NCBI GenBank assembly: GCA_031289835.1
Contig: JAITOW010000005.1
Coordinates: 1 to 25,522, forward strand
DNA: 25,522 nt
Reading direction: 5' to 3'
From: Puniceicoccales bacterium
GTDB taxonomy: Bacteria; Verrucomicrobiota; Verrucomicrobiia; Opitutales; JAIRKQ01
Under the pieces are notes generated by a model, which saw only the letters and a list, made by a program, of their open reading frames with translations, did no database searches and was not told the origin of the DNA. A program made the position numbers and the translations under genes. Shown piece by piece: positions 7,620-15,462 of this stretch (the first letter of the stretch is position 1; every line of letters starts with the position of its first letter).

Positions 7620-10322
7620 ATGAGCAAATTGGCAAAAACTTTTTCCCCGAAGGACATAGAGGACAAGTGGTACGGCGAGTGGTTGTCACATAACTGCTTC
7701 GACAGGGTGATTGATCCGGCAAAACCATCGTTTTGCATCCTAATTCCACCGCCAAATGTCACCGGGGTTTTGCACATGGGACATCTGCTCAATAACACCC
7801 TGCAGGACTTACTCATCCGCTATGCCCGCCACAGCGGCAAGTCTGCGCTTTGGGTCCCCGGGACGGATCACGCCGGCATCTCGATGCAGGTGCGAGTCGA
7901 GAAAGAGTTAGCTAAAAAAGGGGTCGATAGAAAAGCTATCGGCCGGGAAAATTTCTTGGAACACGCTTGCCGTTGGCGCGACGAGCACGGGGGCATTATT
8001 CTCAAGCAGCTGCGCAAACTCGGAGTTTCCTGCGATTGGAAAAACATAAAGCACACCCTCGATGCCGAATACAGCCGCGGCGTATTAACGGCATTCGTTA
8101 AATTGTATGACCGCGGATATATTTACCGCGGCAAGCGCATGGTAAACTGGTGTCCGGTATCTCTAACGGCGCTCAGTGACGAGGAAGTCAAGGTGGTGCA
8201 ACAAACCGGCAAACTGTACCATGTGAAGTATGGGATAGCGGAGCGTCCCGGAGAGTACATCGCCGTAGCAACAACGCGTCCGGAAACAATCCCCGGGGAT
8301 GTGGCCATCGCTGTCAATCCAACCGATGGGCGTTACAAAAACTTGGTGGGGCTGCATTGCCTGAGGCCATTGTCGGACACCAAAATCCCGATAATAGCGG
8401 ATGAGGCTGTGGCAAAGGACTTTGGAACGGGAGCTCTGAAAATCACGCCAGCCCATGACAAGGTGGACTTCGAAATTGGACGGAAACATAACCTGGAAAT
8501 AATAAATGTCCTAAATCCCGACGGCACGCTGAATGAGCACGGCGGGGAGTGGTGCGCCATGGACCGCTTCGATGCCAGGGTCGCAATTGCAAGGAAGCTA
8601 GGCGAAATCGGGCTCCTCATAAAAGAGGAGGAATACGTAAACAATGTTGGGTTTTCAGAGCGTGGCAATGTTCCAATCGAACCAAGACTTTCCGAACAAT
8701 GGTTCCTCCGCTACCCAAAAATTGAGGAGGCTAAAATCGCCGTGCGTAACGGCCTCATAAAATTTTTCCCCGAGCGCTGGACAAAAATATACCTCCATTG
8801 GCTGGATAATATCCAGGACTGGTGCATTAGCCGACAGCTTTGGTGGGGCCATAGGATCCCGGTTTGGTACAGAAAAAATAGCGATAAAAATGACAGCAAA
8901 AATTGGCACATATCCGTGGATGGTCCCATGGACAAAGAAAACTGGGAACAGGACGAAGACGTCTTGGATACCTGGTTTTCATCGTGGATATGGCCATTTG
9001 GCGTCTTTGGCTGGCCGGATCGCAACAAAATGATTGAAAATGGATTTGACTATTTTTTTCCCACCGATGACCTCGTGACCGGCCCCGATATTATATTTTT
9101 CTGGGTTGCAAGGATGATCATCGCGTCTTTGGAGTTCATCGGCGGTGAAAAATCACCGCTGACACCGGATGAAGTGAGGGATAGGATACCGTTTAAAAAC
9201 GTGTATTTTACGGGGATCATACGCGATTCCCTGGGGCGAAAAATGTCAAAAAGCTTGGGAAATTCACCGGAACCCCTCTATCTCATAGAAAAATACGGCG
9301 CCGATGGTATGCGGCTCGGATTGCTCATGATTGCCCCCTACGGCCAGGATGTTCTGTTCGATGAGGAACGAATCCTACAAGGCAGAAATTTTTGCAACAA
9401 ACTGTGGAACGCCGCTCGCTTCCGCCTAATGCAGCAATCCGATCACTCAAAAACAAGCCTCCAAGAGTTGGTAGCTGGAGTAAACAACCTGGAAAGCGAC
9501 GATCATGCCATTTTGCTGCAACTTGTTAAATGTAAGCGAGACATTGACGCCCACATGGCAAAATACGAAATAACATCCGCCGTGCAATGCATTCACAATT
9601 TTTTCTGGAATTCGTACTGCGACTGGTACGTCGAGGTGTCCAAGCATAGGGTTCAGGGCGGTGAACGCGGTGCACTCATGATCCACGACATCGTCATGCG
9701 CCAAGTTTTGCTCATGCTAAACCCGTTCATCCCGTTCATAACCGAGGAACTCTGGCATGCGTGTGGCTATGCCAAAGAAGGCTCGTTCATTCAATGCGAA
9801 TGCTGTGAAACGGCGGATGATTTGCTGGCAATTTTTAAACCATTAAAATTGAAGGAACAAAGTCTTCTGGAAGCTGAACAGAAGCGCAATTTTGTAAATT
9901 TCTGCCGCCTACTCCTTGCTCAAAATAAACACATTTCGAAGAAATTGGTTAAAATAATCGTCAACCTGCGTGATAAAAGTGAGTGTAAATTATTTTCGGA
10001 ATCCGTGCAAAAAATACTGGCCGTAAATTCCATAGAATTCACGGATCGAGAACTTCCCTTGCCGGCAACGATCGGTGACATGGGAACAATTTACATGGAT
10101 ACTGCCAGCGATGCGGCGGCTGAAAGTCTTCAGCCAAGAAGGGACAAAATTTTAAAAGAAATTGATGAGCTGAGCAAGCTCATAGCGATAAACGAAAATA
10201 AGCTCAATGACACAAATTTTGTCAAAAAAGCTCCTAAAAATGTCATTGCCGGAGCTCGCAAGTTATTTGAAGATAACGTGGCGAAACGGGACGCGCTAGA
10301 GAAAATTTTGGCATCTTTGTGA
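7620..10322 (+). CDS. valS: valine--tRNA ligase
   Basis: A 900-residue class Ia aminoacyl-tRNA synthetase that charges tRNA-Val with valine in the cytoplasm. The ATP-binding HMGH is at residues 52-55 within PPPNVTGVLHMGH, and KMSKS is at 541-545. The CP1 editing domain, which hydrolyses Thr-tRNA-Val, includes TTRPETIPGD. DTWFSSWIWPFG and the C-terminal Val-type coiled coil (about residues 835-900) are present. Length and domain order are typical. The frame is open further upstream, but the ATG at 7620 gives the expected MSKLAKTF start; the ribosome site is poor. It lies 55 bases downstream of the pseudopilin genes on the same strand. Confidence 0.97.
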   Translation: MSKLAKTFSPKDIEDKWYGEWLSHNCFDRVIDPAKPSFCILIPPPNVTGVLHMGHLLNNTLQDLLIRYARHSGKSALWVPGTDHAGISMQVRVEKELAKKGVDRKAIGRENFLEHACRWRDEHGGIILKQLRKLGVSCDWKNIKHTLDAEYSRGVLTAFVKLYDRGYIYRGKRMVNWCPVSLTALSDEEVKVVQQTGKLYHVKYGIAERPGEYIAVATTRPETIPGDVAIAVNPTDGRYKNLVGLHCLRPLSDTKIPIIADEAVAKDFGTGALKITPAHDKVDFEIGRKHNLEIINVLNPDGTLNEHGGEWCAMDRFDARVAIARKLGEIGLLIKEEEYVNNVGFSERGNVPIEPRLSEQWFLRYPKIEEAKIAVRNGLIKFFPERWTKIYLHWLDNIQDWCISRQLWWGHRIPVWYRKNSDKNDSKNWHISVDGPMDKENWEQDEDVLDTWFSSWIWPFGVFGWPDRNKMIENGFDYFFPTDDLVTGPDIIFFWVARMIIASLEFIGGEKSPLTPDEVRDRIPFKNVYFTGIIRDSLGRKMSKSLGNSPEPLYLIEKYGADGMRLGLLMIAPYGQDVLFDEERILQGRNFCNKLWNAARFRLMQQSDHSKTSLQELVAGVNNLESDDHAILLQLVKCKRDIDAHMAKYEITSAVQCIHNFFWNSYCDWYVEVSKHRVQGGERGALMIHDIVMRQVLLMLNPFIPFITEELWHACGYAKEGSFIQCECCETADDLLAIFKPLKLKEQSLLEAEQKRNFVNFCRLLLAQNKHISKKLVKIIVNLRDKSECKLFSESVQKILAVNSIEFTDRELPLPATIGDMGTIYMDTASDAAAESLQPRRDKILKEIDELSKLIAINENKLNDTNFVKKAPKNVIAGARKLFEDNVAKRDALEKILASL

Positions 10323-10328
10323 AAAAAC

Positions 10329-10358
10329 TTGACACTCACCAGTTTTTTGCATGGTAAT
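10329..10358 (+). promoter_or_regulatory. candidate promoter for the ORF after valS
   Basis: A perfect TTGACA (10329-10334) is followed after 18 bases by GGTAAT (10353-10358, 4 of 6). It overlaps a weak inverted repeat, AAAAAACT (10322-10329) and AGTTTTTT (10341-10348), at the valS stop codon, which might instead help to end valS transcription. Confidence 0.3.
10331..10352. repeat. short direct repeat, left copy
   Basis: GACACTCA (10331-10338) is followed two bases later by AGTTTTTTGCAT (10341-10352). The same two words occur in the same order at 11019-11049, so the pair brackets the unrecognised ORF at 10369-11007. Whether the repeat is a regulatory element or a duplication footprint cannot be told from sequence alone. 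Confidence 0.45.
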
Positions 10359-10368
10359 TCCATTGCCA

Positions 10369-11007
10369 ATGAAAAATTTACAAACTAAACAAATTTCTGA
10401 AAATTTAAATACGCTAGCGGGCTTAGCTAGCAACGTAAGCTTACTGACGCTTGGAGTCAGTAACAAGATGTTGCCCAATATTTCCAGTCTGGTGGCTAAT
10501 ACGGCCGGAATTATTTCAACCAAGGTTACTGGACGGAGCATATTCGTTAACAAACACGGAGAAATTACCTTTGCGCCGCTGTTCAAAACCTTAAATTGTA
10601 TGCTTAAAATAGTCCCTAGTACAATTTTGGGGACCAACATAGTTGCGCTAAAAACTGTGATGTCAGTTAGCAAAGGCGCCGCGGTAATTTTTGATGCTGC
10701 GATAAATTCCAAAAAAGCGTTTGATCGCAACGACATTTGGGGATGCATTGTAAATATATCCAAGGAATGGATTGTATCCCTGGTAAAGTCCATCATTGAA
10801 AGTGTAATTTTCTTTTTCCTGTTAAAAACAAAATGGCAACTTTGTATCGGATTAATTATGTTCTTTTTAGTTAAAGTCGTGTACCCCTGGCATGGCGACG
10901 ATGTGAGGTACAATTTCACACGATCCGCCACGGAAGAAATTTTTGAGTTCGCTGATCTTCCGAAGGATATTGTGGAATCTGTTTTTACGACGCATAAATC
11001 ACTTTAA
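10369..11007 (+). CDS. unrecognised protein with a hydrophobic C-terminal hairpin
   Basis: A 212-residue protein that I do not recognise. The first 140 residues are rich in Ser, Asn, Leu and Val with moderately hydrophobic helices (LAGLASNVSLLTLG, MLKIVPSTILGTNIVAL). Residues 140-175 contain two adjacent hydrophobic segments around IESVIFFFLL and CIGLIMFFLVKVV, probably a membrane hairpin. A polar, acidic tail of about 35 residues follows. No signal peptide or enzyme motif is seen. An in-frame ATG at 10351 would add six residues, but it falls inside a possible -10 element; neither start has a ribosome site. It stands alone between valS and a convergent gene, and is bracketed by a short direct repeat. 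Confidence 0.55.
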   Translation: MKNLQTKQISENLNTLAGLASNVSLLTLGVSNKMLPNISSLVANTAGIISTKVTGRSIFVNKHGEITFAPLFKTLNCMLKIVPSTILGTNIVALKTVMSVSKGAAVIFDAAINSKKAFDRNDIWGCIVNISKEWIVSLVKSIIESVIFFFLLKTKWQLCIGLIMFFLVKVVYPWHGDDVRYNFTRSATEEIFEFADLPKDIVESVFTTHKSL

Positions 11008-11018
11008 AATTTTCAACC

Positions 11019-11049
11019 GACACTCATGATTAGGGCGAGTTTTTTGCAT
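11019..11049. repeat. short direct repeat, right copy
   Basis: GACACTCA (11019-11026) and AGTTTTTTGCAT (11038-11049) repeat the two words found at 10331-10352, here 11 bases apart instead of two. The copy lies in the 170-base gap between two convergent genes. No other gene or clear terminator hairpin is visible in that gap. Confidence 0.45.
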
Positions 11050-11177
11050 ATTTACTAAAATTTATGGTCAATTTTTTGTTTAAAGTAGCGCTCACCATGG
11101 GTTCTATTTTGGCAAAAAGTAATATTTTCGAATAAAGTTAGTTTGCTGTCGCGTTCACAGCTTTTCAACTGTGCTGA

Positions 11178-12050
11178 TCATAGGCCGAAGTATCCGGAAA
11201 GAAGAGTTTTCACCCAAAGTCTATACCTACCAAAGAATGAAATTGTCGTATTTGCTCTTCCGTCGACCAATTCGCAGTACCCGTGGGCGATGTTTGCTTC
11301 CTCGAGTTTCGATTGTTCGTCGTTGATTGTCTGCAAGCAATTTTCGCCGCACAGGCACAGGGCTTTCTTTGGCGATTTTTTTATGCGCTTAACGTGAATA
11401 TTTATCAAGTTTTTCACCGCTGAAAATTGCCTTTGGCAGGCTTCAAATGGAGGTACATAAAAGGCGGCAATGGGCGCTTGTAAGTTGTGTGTTACAAATA
11501 TTGCTCCGCTCCGCATGTGTGAAATTAGTATGCAATTTACAAGGGTGCGCCTCGTACCGATGTGCGAAAATATTAGCTGCAGGCGAATATCTCCCTCTTT
11601 GCTGTAAAATATCGGCGAACTCATTACCGACATTGCTTTAACCCTTACGAGGAGCGTCGTCGCAAATTTAAATTCACTTTTAGCCAACGCCCGGCGAATT
11701 TTTCCGAATGTCTTCCTAGCCGGCCAAACGAGCTTATCCTCCTCGTGCGTATACTTCGCAAACAATGGGGCATCGAACTTGGAATACCGGCCTATCACAA
11801 GCCAAATGTGTATCGACTCGATCAGGCAATATCCCAGAAACGAGCTGGCGAATAGCACAAAAAGCGGCCGAGAGTGATCTGTAAATATACTTAGGGCGAA
11901 TGTTAAAAACGTGCACGTCGACAAACATAGCAGCCATTTCCACACAAAATTTACAAACTTTGACGCTATTATGGACGAAAGCCGTGAAAGCGCAATGGTT
12001 ATTACAAGAAATATCAGCGTAATGTCCTGGTGTGAAAGTTTTATATGCAT
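11178..12050 (-). CDS. unrecognised membrane protein with a C-terminal soluble domain
   Basis: A 290-residue protein that I do not recognise. Residues 1-85 hold about three membrane segments (TLIFLVITIALS, WLLCLSTCTFLTFALSIF and LFVLFASSFLGYCLIE). The remainder is basic and soluble-looking, with repeated Lys/Arg-rich helices, a beta-like stretch AIFVTHNLQAPIAAFYVPP, and a Cys-containing CLCGENC near residue 240. The ATG at 12050 is used; a GTG at 12059 overlapping the stop of the upstream RelE-like gene (GTGA) is an equally good start. That overlap makes it the second gene of a two-gene unit. It converges on the unrecognised ORF after valS. Function unknown. Confidence 0.6.
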   Translation of the reverse strand: MHIKLSHQDITLIFLVITIALSRLSSIIASKFVNFVWKWLLCLSTCTFLTFALSIFTDHSRPLFVLFASSFLGYCLIESIHIWLVIGRYSKFDAPLFAKYTHEEDKLVWPARKTFGKIRRALAKSEFKFATTLLVRVKAMSVMSSPIFYSKEGDIRLQLIFSHIGTRRTLVNCILISHMRSGAIFVTHNLQAPIAAFYVPPFEACQRQFSAVKNLINIHVKRIKKSPKKALCLCGENCLQTINDEQSKLEEANIAHGYCELVDGRANTTISFFGRYRLWVKTLLSGYFGL

Positions 12051-12055
12051 AGGGC

Positions 12056-12412
12056 TCACTTCTTTCTCAATGAATCAACGTATTTCCAGAACGAAGAATG
12101 CTGCTCGATCATCTGTTCTTCGCTGATCGGTAGCTTGCTGCGGAACACGAAATCCGATAGGGTGTGTTGGGGCAAAATGTAGTGGCAGAACAGTTGGCCA
12201 TCTGCGCGCGGCTCAAGGTATGCCCGGAAGGAATTGATTTTTATCCTGAAAAATGATACACCGTCGCGCTGAATTTTTGGCAAATTTCCACCTTGACCCT
12301 TAAAAGCCTGATCTGACAGCGAGCTCAATTGTTCGATTAGGTGCAACCGGGCATAGATGTCCAATTTATCCATCTCCGCCAGGCTTTGTTCACTAAAATT
12401 TAGCTGATACAT
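12056..12412 (-). CDS. RelE-like protein without a partner antitoxin
   Basis: A 118-residue protein with the RelE/ParE-like order: helical N-terminus (FSEQSLAEMDKLD), then the core strand FRIKINSFRAYLEP at residues 55-68, then CHYILPQHTLSDFVFR. A C-terminal extension EEQMIEQHSSFWKYV follows. RelE toxins are ribosome-dependent mRNA interferases, but no antitoxin gene lies on either side. From memory, similar solitary proteins with this C-terminal extension occur in Opitutia and are annotated as cytotoxic translational repressors; whether they are toxic is uncertain. The start is an ATG. The stop overlaps the downstream membrane-protein gene. A palindrome with a possible -10 lies 70-95 bases upstream. 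Confidence 0.62.
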   Translation of the reverse strand: MYQLNFSEQSLAEMDKLDIYARLHLIEQLSSLSDQAFKGQGGNLPKIQRDGVSFFRIKINSFRAYLEPRADGQLFCHYILPQHTLSDFVFRSKLPISEEQMIEQHSSFWKYVDSLRKK

Positions 12413-12482
12413 CTTAAAACGCTTCTCGAGTTAAAGCAATTTGCGGGTAAACTTCAACTATTCTTTCTGCATAGGGATTTAC

Positions 12483-12505
12483 TTGGCAGTATATTTTCTT
12501 GCCAA
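12483..12505. promoter_or_regulatory. palindrome TTGGCA-N11-TGCCAA with embedded -10-like site
   Basis: A perfect 6-base inverted repeat (12483-12488 and 12500-12505) lies between the end of mutL and the start of the relE-like gene. On the minus strand the loop contains TATACT (5 of 6 to the -10 consensus), so binding to the palindrome could control transcription of the relE-like gene. No T-tract follows, so it is not a typical terminator. It may be chance. Confidence 0.35.
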
Positions 12506-12520
12506 TGTTGCACCTGAGCC

Positions 12521-14242
12521 TTACAGAAACGGAAATCGTTTCAAAAAATCACACTTCGGTATTTCAAAAAATGGCGCTTCACCGCTGGGTCCACGGGAAA
12601 AATTTTCACACTTGAGAAGTGAGCTGGCCAAGTCGATTATATCGTCGCCGGTCGTATAATGCTCATACTTGGCGTATTGGGAAGCGATTTTGGAAAACTT
12701 TTCATCCACTGATTTTGCGTCTTCGCTAAAGTCGTACTCCGCCGAAGATTGAACCACATCCCGAACAAAAGTTTCAACCTGATTCGGGGATAACCATGCG
12801 GGAATGCTTGAAACGCGGTAGTGATTTTTCCCAAATTGATAAATTTCGATATTTTTTTTCGCAAAAAAGTCCGCTAGCATATCAATGGCATGGGATTCGA
12901 AGTCATTTGTAAAAATGTCGATGGGTATCAGCAGGCCCTGCCGCTCGATTTCCTGCGTGTTTTGCCTCAGTTGCTCGAATAAAATTTTCCGCACGGCCAG
13001 CCGGATATTAAACACTACCAGGCCAGTTGCGGTTTCGAAGAGCGCGGAATTGTCAAATATTTTTCCGATAAACTTCCATTCCAAGCCGTTACTGGGCCTT
13101 GTGTCGAAAATTTCGCCGGTGCTGTGAAATATCGGTTTGTGCATCGCCGATGCAACGCGGGCATAATGGCCACAATTTGGGGAATTTGAAGTTAGCACCC
13201 CATTGCCGATGGCCACATATTGCGGCACAAAAATTTTTGCAACATTTTCACTGTTAATCCGCTGTGGCACATGTAAGGCGGCAATTATCGCATTTTGAAC
13301 GCACTCCCTGACAAATTGCTCATTCCTAAATCTTATTTCGTGCTTTGTTGGGTGCACGTTGACATCAACAAATTCGGGATCTATGGTCAACAACAGGCAG
13401 GCAATTATTTCCCGGTGTCTCGGAAAAATGCCGCTCAGAGCGTCGCTGACCGCGAACCGCAGAAGTTTGCTCTCCACTGGCCTGCGATTTACAAAAAATA
13501 AAAAAAATCGCCTGCACGGTGCTCCGCTGTTGGGATCGCCGATGGCCCCACCAATGGAACAGTTATTGTGCACATGGGACAGAGATAGGAAGTGCTCGTC
13601 CGGGCAAAATACTTGGTTGAGTCTTTCTACCCAGCAATCTCCAGTCGGCGATTGGAAAATTTTACGTCCCTCGGAGTACAATTCAAACTTGATCGATTTT
13701 TCCGCAAATGCGAAATTTTTCATGAGTTCGACGATGTGATCGGCCTCCGTTTGGTCAGTTTTCAGAAACTTTCGCCTTGCCGGCACGTTGTGAAAGATCT
13801 GTTCAACCTGGACGATTGTTCCCCGCGGCATCCCAAACGCTTTGGAATACGCAAATTTTCCACCGTTGTAGCAAATCTCATGGCCATCTTCGCTGTTTCC
13901 GCGCGTGTACATCGTGAACTTCGACACACTGGCGATGGATGGTAAAGCCTCGCCACGAAACCCAAAAGTGTTTATGGTGCTAATGTCTTCAATGTTGGAA
14001 ATTTTGCTCGTCGCATGCCGTTTGAACGACATTAGCGCGTCTTCCTCGCCCATCCCACAGCCGTTATCTTCAACCACAATCAACTGCTTTCCTCCGTGGG
14101 AAAAACGCACGATTATATGATCCGCACCGGCATCAATGCTGTTTTCAACCAGTTCCTTGACTACCGCAACCGGCCGTTCAACAACCTCACCGGCTGCAAT
14201 TTGATTGGACACGATTTCGGGGAGAACATTTATTTTAGCCAC
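12521..14242 (-). CDS. mutL: DNA mismatch repair protein MutL
   Basis: A 573-residue protein with the GHKL ATPase of MutL, which links mismatch recognition by MutS to downstream repair. ATP-binding motifs are intact: E30 and N34 in KELVENSIDAGAD, DNGCGM at 59-64, GFRGEAL at 94-100, GT and PARRKFLK at 141-161. The second domain has NVHPTKHEIRF at 295-305. In the C-terminal domain the endonuclease motif DQHAxxExxxxE is absent: the aligned segment at 412-423 reads NIRLAVRKILFE. The late CPHGRP-type motif is also not recognisable. The start is GTG, giving the expected MAKINVLPE N-terminus. It follows the exbD-like gene by 45 bases on the same strand. Confidence 0.95.
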   Translation of the reverse strand: MAKINVLPEIVSNQIAAGEVVERPVAVVKELVENSIDAGADHIIVRFSHGGKQLIVVEDNGCGMGEEDALMSFKRHATSKISNIEDISTINTFGFRGEALPSIASVSKFTMYTRGNSEDGHEICYNGGKFAYSKAFGMPRGTIVQVEQIFHNVPARRKFLKTDQTEADHIVELMKNFAFAEKSIKFELYSEGRKIFQSPTGDCWVERLNQVFCPDEHFLSLSHVHNNCSIGGAIGDPNSGAPCRRFFLFFVNRRPVESKLLRFAVSDALSGIFPRHREIIACLLLTIDPEFVDVNVHPTKHEIRFRNEQFVRECVQNAIIAALHVPQRINSENVAKIFVPQYVAIGNGVLTSNSPNCGHYARVASAMHKPIFHSTGEIFDTRPSNGLEWKFIGKIFDNSALFETATGLVVFNIRLAVRKILFEQLRQNTQEIERQGLLIPIDIFTNDFESHAIDMLADFFAKKNIEIYQFGKNHYRVSSIPAWLSPNQVETFVRDVVQSSAEYDFSEDAKSVDEKFSKIASQYAKYEHYTTGDDIIDLASSLLKCENFSRGPSGEAPFFEIPKCDFLKRFPFL

Positions 14243-14287
14243 AAAACTTAGCTTAAAAATGTATCATTTTTCTCAATAAAATTTCTC

Positions 14288-14722
14288 CTAAAAAGATTTG
14301 TTCAGGGCGAGATGAACGTTGGTACACCCAAGCCCCTTTAAAATTTCGCAAATTTTTACCACGGTGCCGAGTGGGATCGATGTGTCTATTCTGAGCAAAA
14401 TCGGGGTATTTGGATCAAAAATTCCCTCACGCAAAATTTTTGCTTCGATATCGCGCCTGAGCGCTTTCATGGAGGAAATTTCATCGTTAACAATCAGCAA
14501 ATTTTCAGATTTTACGGTAATTATGTGGGCCGTCTGCAAGTACTGAACTTCGCTTGATTTTGGGAGTTCGATACCCATCCCCGCGGGAAGGATGAGTCGA
14601 TATCCAGCTAAAAATCCCAGGCTGGTTATAATCAGGGCGCAAACCACCACAAACGCGTCGATGCTTGCGTTTGGAATCGGCAACTTCGTGCAAAATATTT
14701 CTTCGAACGGATTATTTTTCAT
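14288..14722 (-). CDS. ExbD/TolR-like biopolymer transport protein
   Basis: A 144-residue protein with one membrane segment (about residues 21-43) and a periplasmic domain, the ExbD/TolR layout. The functional membrane Asp is present (D22 in ASIDAFVVV), matching the FIDVML region of ExbD. The periplasmic part shows GIELPKSSE, then a region ending in ILLRIDTSIPLGTVVKICEILKGLG, the usual ExbD C-terminal fold. With its ExbB/TolQ-like partner it would use proton flow to energise an outer-membrane process. It overlaps the upstream exbB-like gene by 11 bases and precedes mutL. Which TonB- or TolA-like protein it serves is not shown in the window. Confidence 0.8.
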   Translation of the reverse strand: MKNNPFEEIFCTKLPIPNASIDAFVVVCALIITSLGFLAGYRLILPAGMGIELPKSSEVQYLQTAHIITVKSENLLIVNDEISSMKALRRDIEAKILREGIFDPNTPILLRIDTSIPLGTVVKICEILKGLGCTNVHLALNKSF

Positions 14723-15335
14723 GGGCCCGTGACAGGTAGTTCGTTATTTCAACGTAGCTCCATTCCACATTATATATGAGCGTTCGCACGCGCCCGTACA
14801 AAAAGCTGTACCCGATGTTAGCCAATACGTTTATGAAGAGTGAAAAGGGGATGATTGTTAGAATGTTTTTTACCGGAGCAAAGAGTGATTCCGATTGTAA
14901 GTAGCTGATATCCGAAGTGTTAGCCATGAATTTGAAAAATATCACACAGGCACCTATGCATCCTATAATTGGGGCAATTTTGCCGATTAGCGCTATGGAA
15001 CGCAGCCCACGTTCGAGCGTGGGTATCATGGACAAGGCAAAATTTTTTATGGCGTAATCGGCCGCTTCTTTGCTCTCTTTGCTAAAAAATAGGGCAATTT
15101 TTACCATCATCGGCACAAAGCCGGATGTCTCCTCACAGATTGTCATCGCCTCCTTATATCGGTCGTTGCTGAGAAGCGCGGTTATCCCGTCGATGAACTG
15201 CTGCGGCTTTACATTTCCACTGTGCAAGAAGATTGCCCGTTCGACGACGCATACCAACAATATCAAAAATAGCGCCACCAATAGGAGCATGGAACCGCTG
15301 CCGAGTGTAAAAAATTTTGCATCCAAACTATGCAT
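14712..15335 (-). CDS. ExbB/TolQ/MotA-family proton channel protein
   Basis: A 207-residue inner-membrane protein with the ExbB/TolQ layout. The first membrane segment is at about residues 13-32 and ends in VVERAIFLH. A cytoplasmic helical region with EAMTICEETSGFVP follows, then IAPIIGCIGACVIFFKF, and a last membrane segment around NILTIIPFSLFINVLANIGY. The frame opens at a TTG at 15380, but the ATG at 15335 starts the protein just before the first segment, as in the family; there is no ribosome site. The usual GTV after the IAPLLGLL stretch is GAC here, and a Glu at the start of the last segment is not seen. It overlaps its exbD-like partner and diverges from yidC. Confidence 0.8.
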   Translation of the reverse strand: MHSLDAKFFTLGSGSMLLLVALFLILLVCVVERAIFLHSGNVKPQQFIDGITALLSNDRYKEAMTICEETSGFVPMMVKIALFFSKESKEAADYAIKNFALSMIPTLERGLRSIALIGKIAPIIGCIGACVIFFKFMANTSDISYLQSESLFAPVKNILTIIPFSLFINVLANIGYSFLYGRVRTLIYNVEWSYVEITNYLSRAHEK

Positions 15336-15462
15336 ACTAACAAGTCGAAGGTGTATTTGGATGCCTCGCGGTTGCAACAAATAAAATCTTTTTTATTTAT
15401 TTAGCCGATGTTTTTGCGCTTGCAATTTTACCGGGCCCGTGAATCTATCTGGTGGACTTGCT

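Noticed and set aside
10296..10931. Long minus-strand open frame (211 codons) opposite the ORF after valS
   Set aside because: It runs over the 3' end of valS and its composition looks like a mirror of the plus-strand frame. The plus-strand ORF has a better promoter position and a plausible membrane topology.
12521..12521. Possible C-terminal truncation of mutL
   Set aside because: At 573 residues, with the region after the linker present, the gene is near normal length. The unusual C-terminus looks like divergence, not a broken gene.
15006..15023. Perfect hairpin CCCACG-N6-CGTGGG
   Set aside because: It lies inside the exbB-like coding sequence with no T-tract, so it is probably a coincidence of codon choice.
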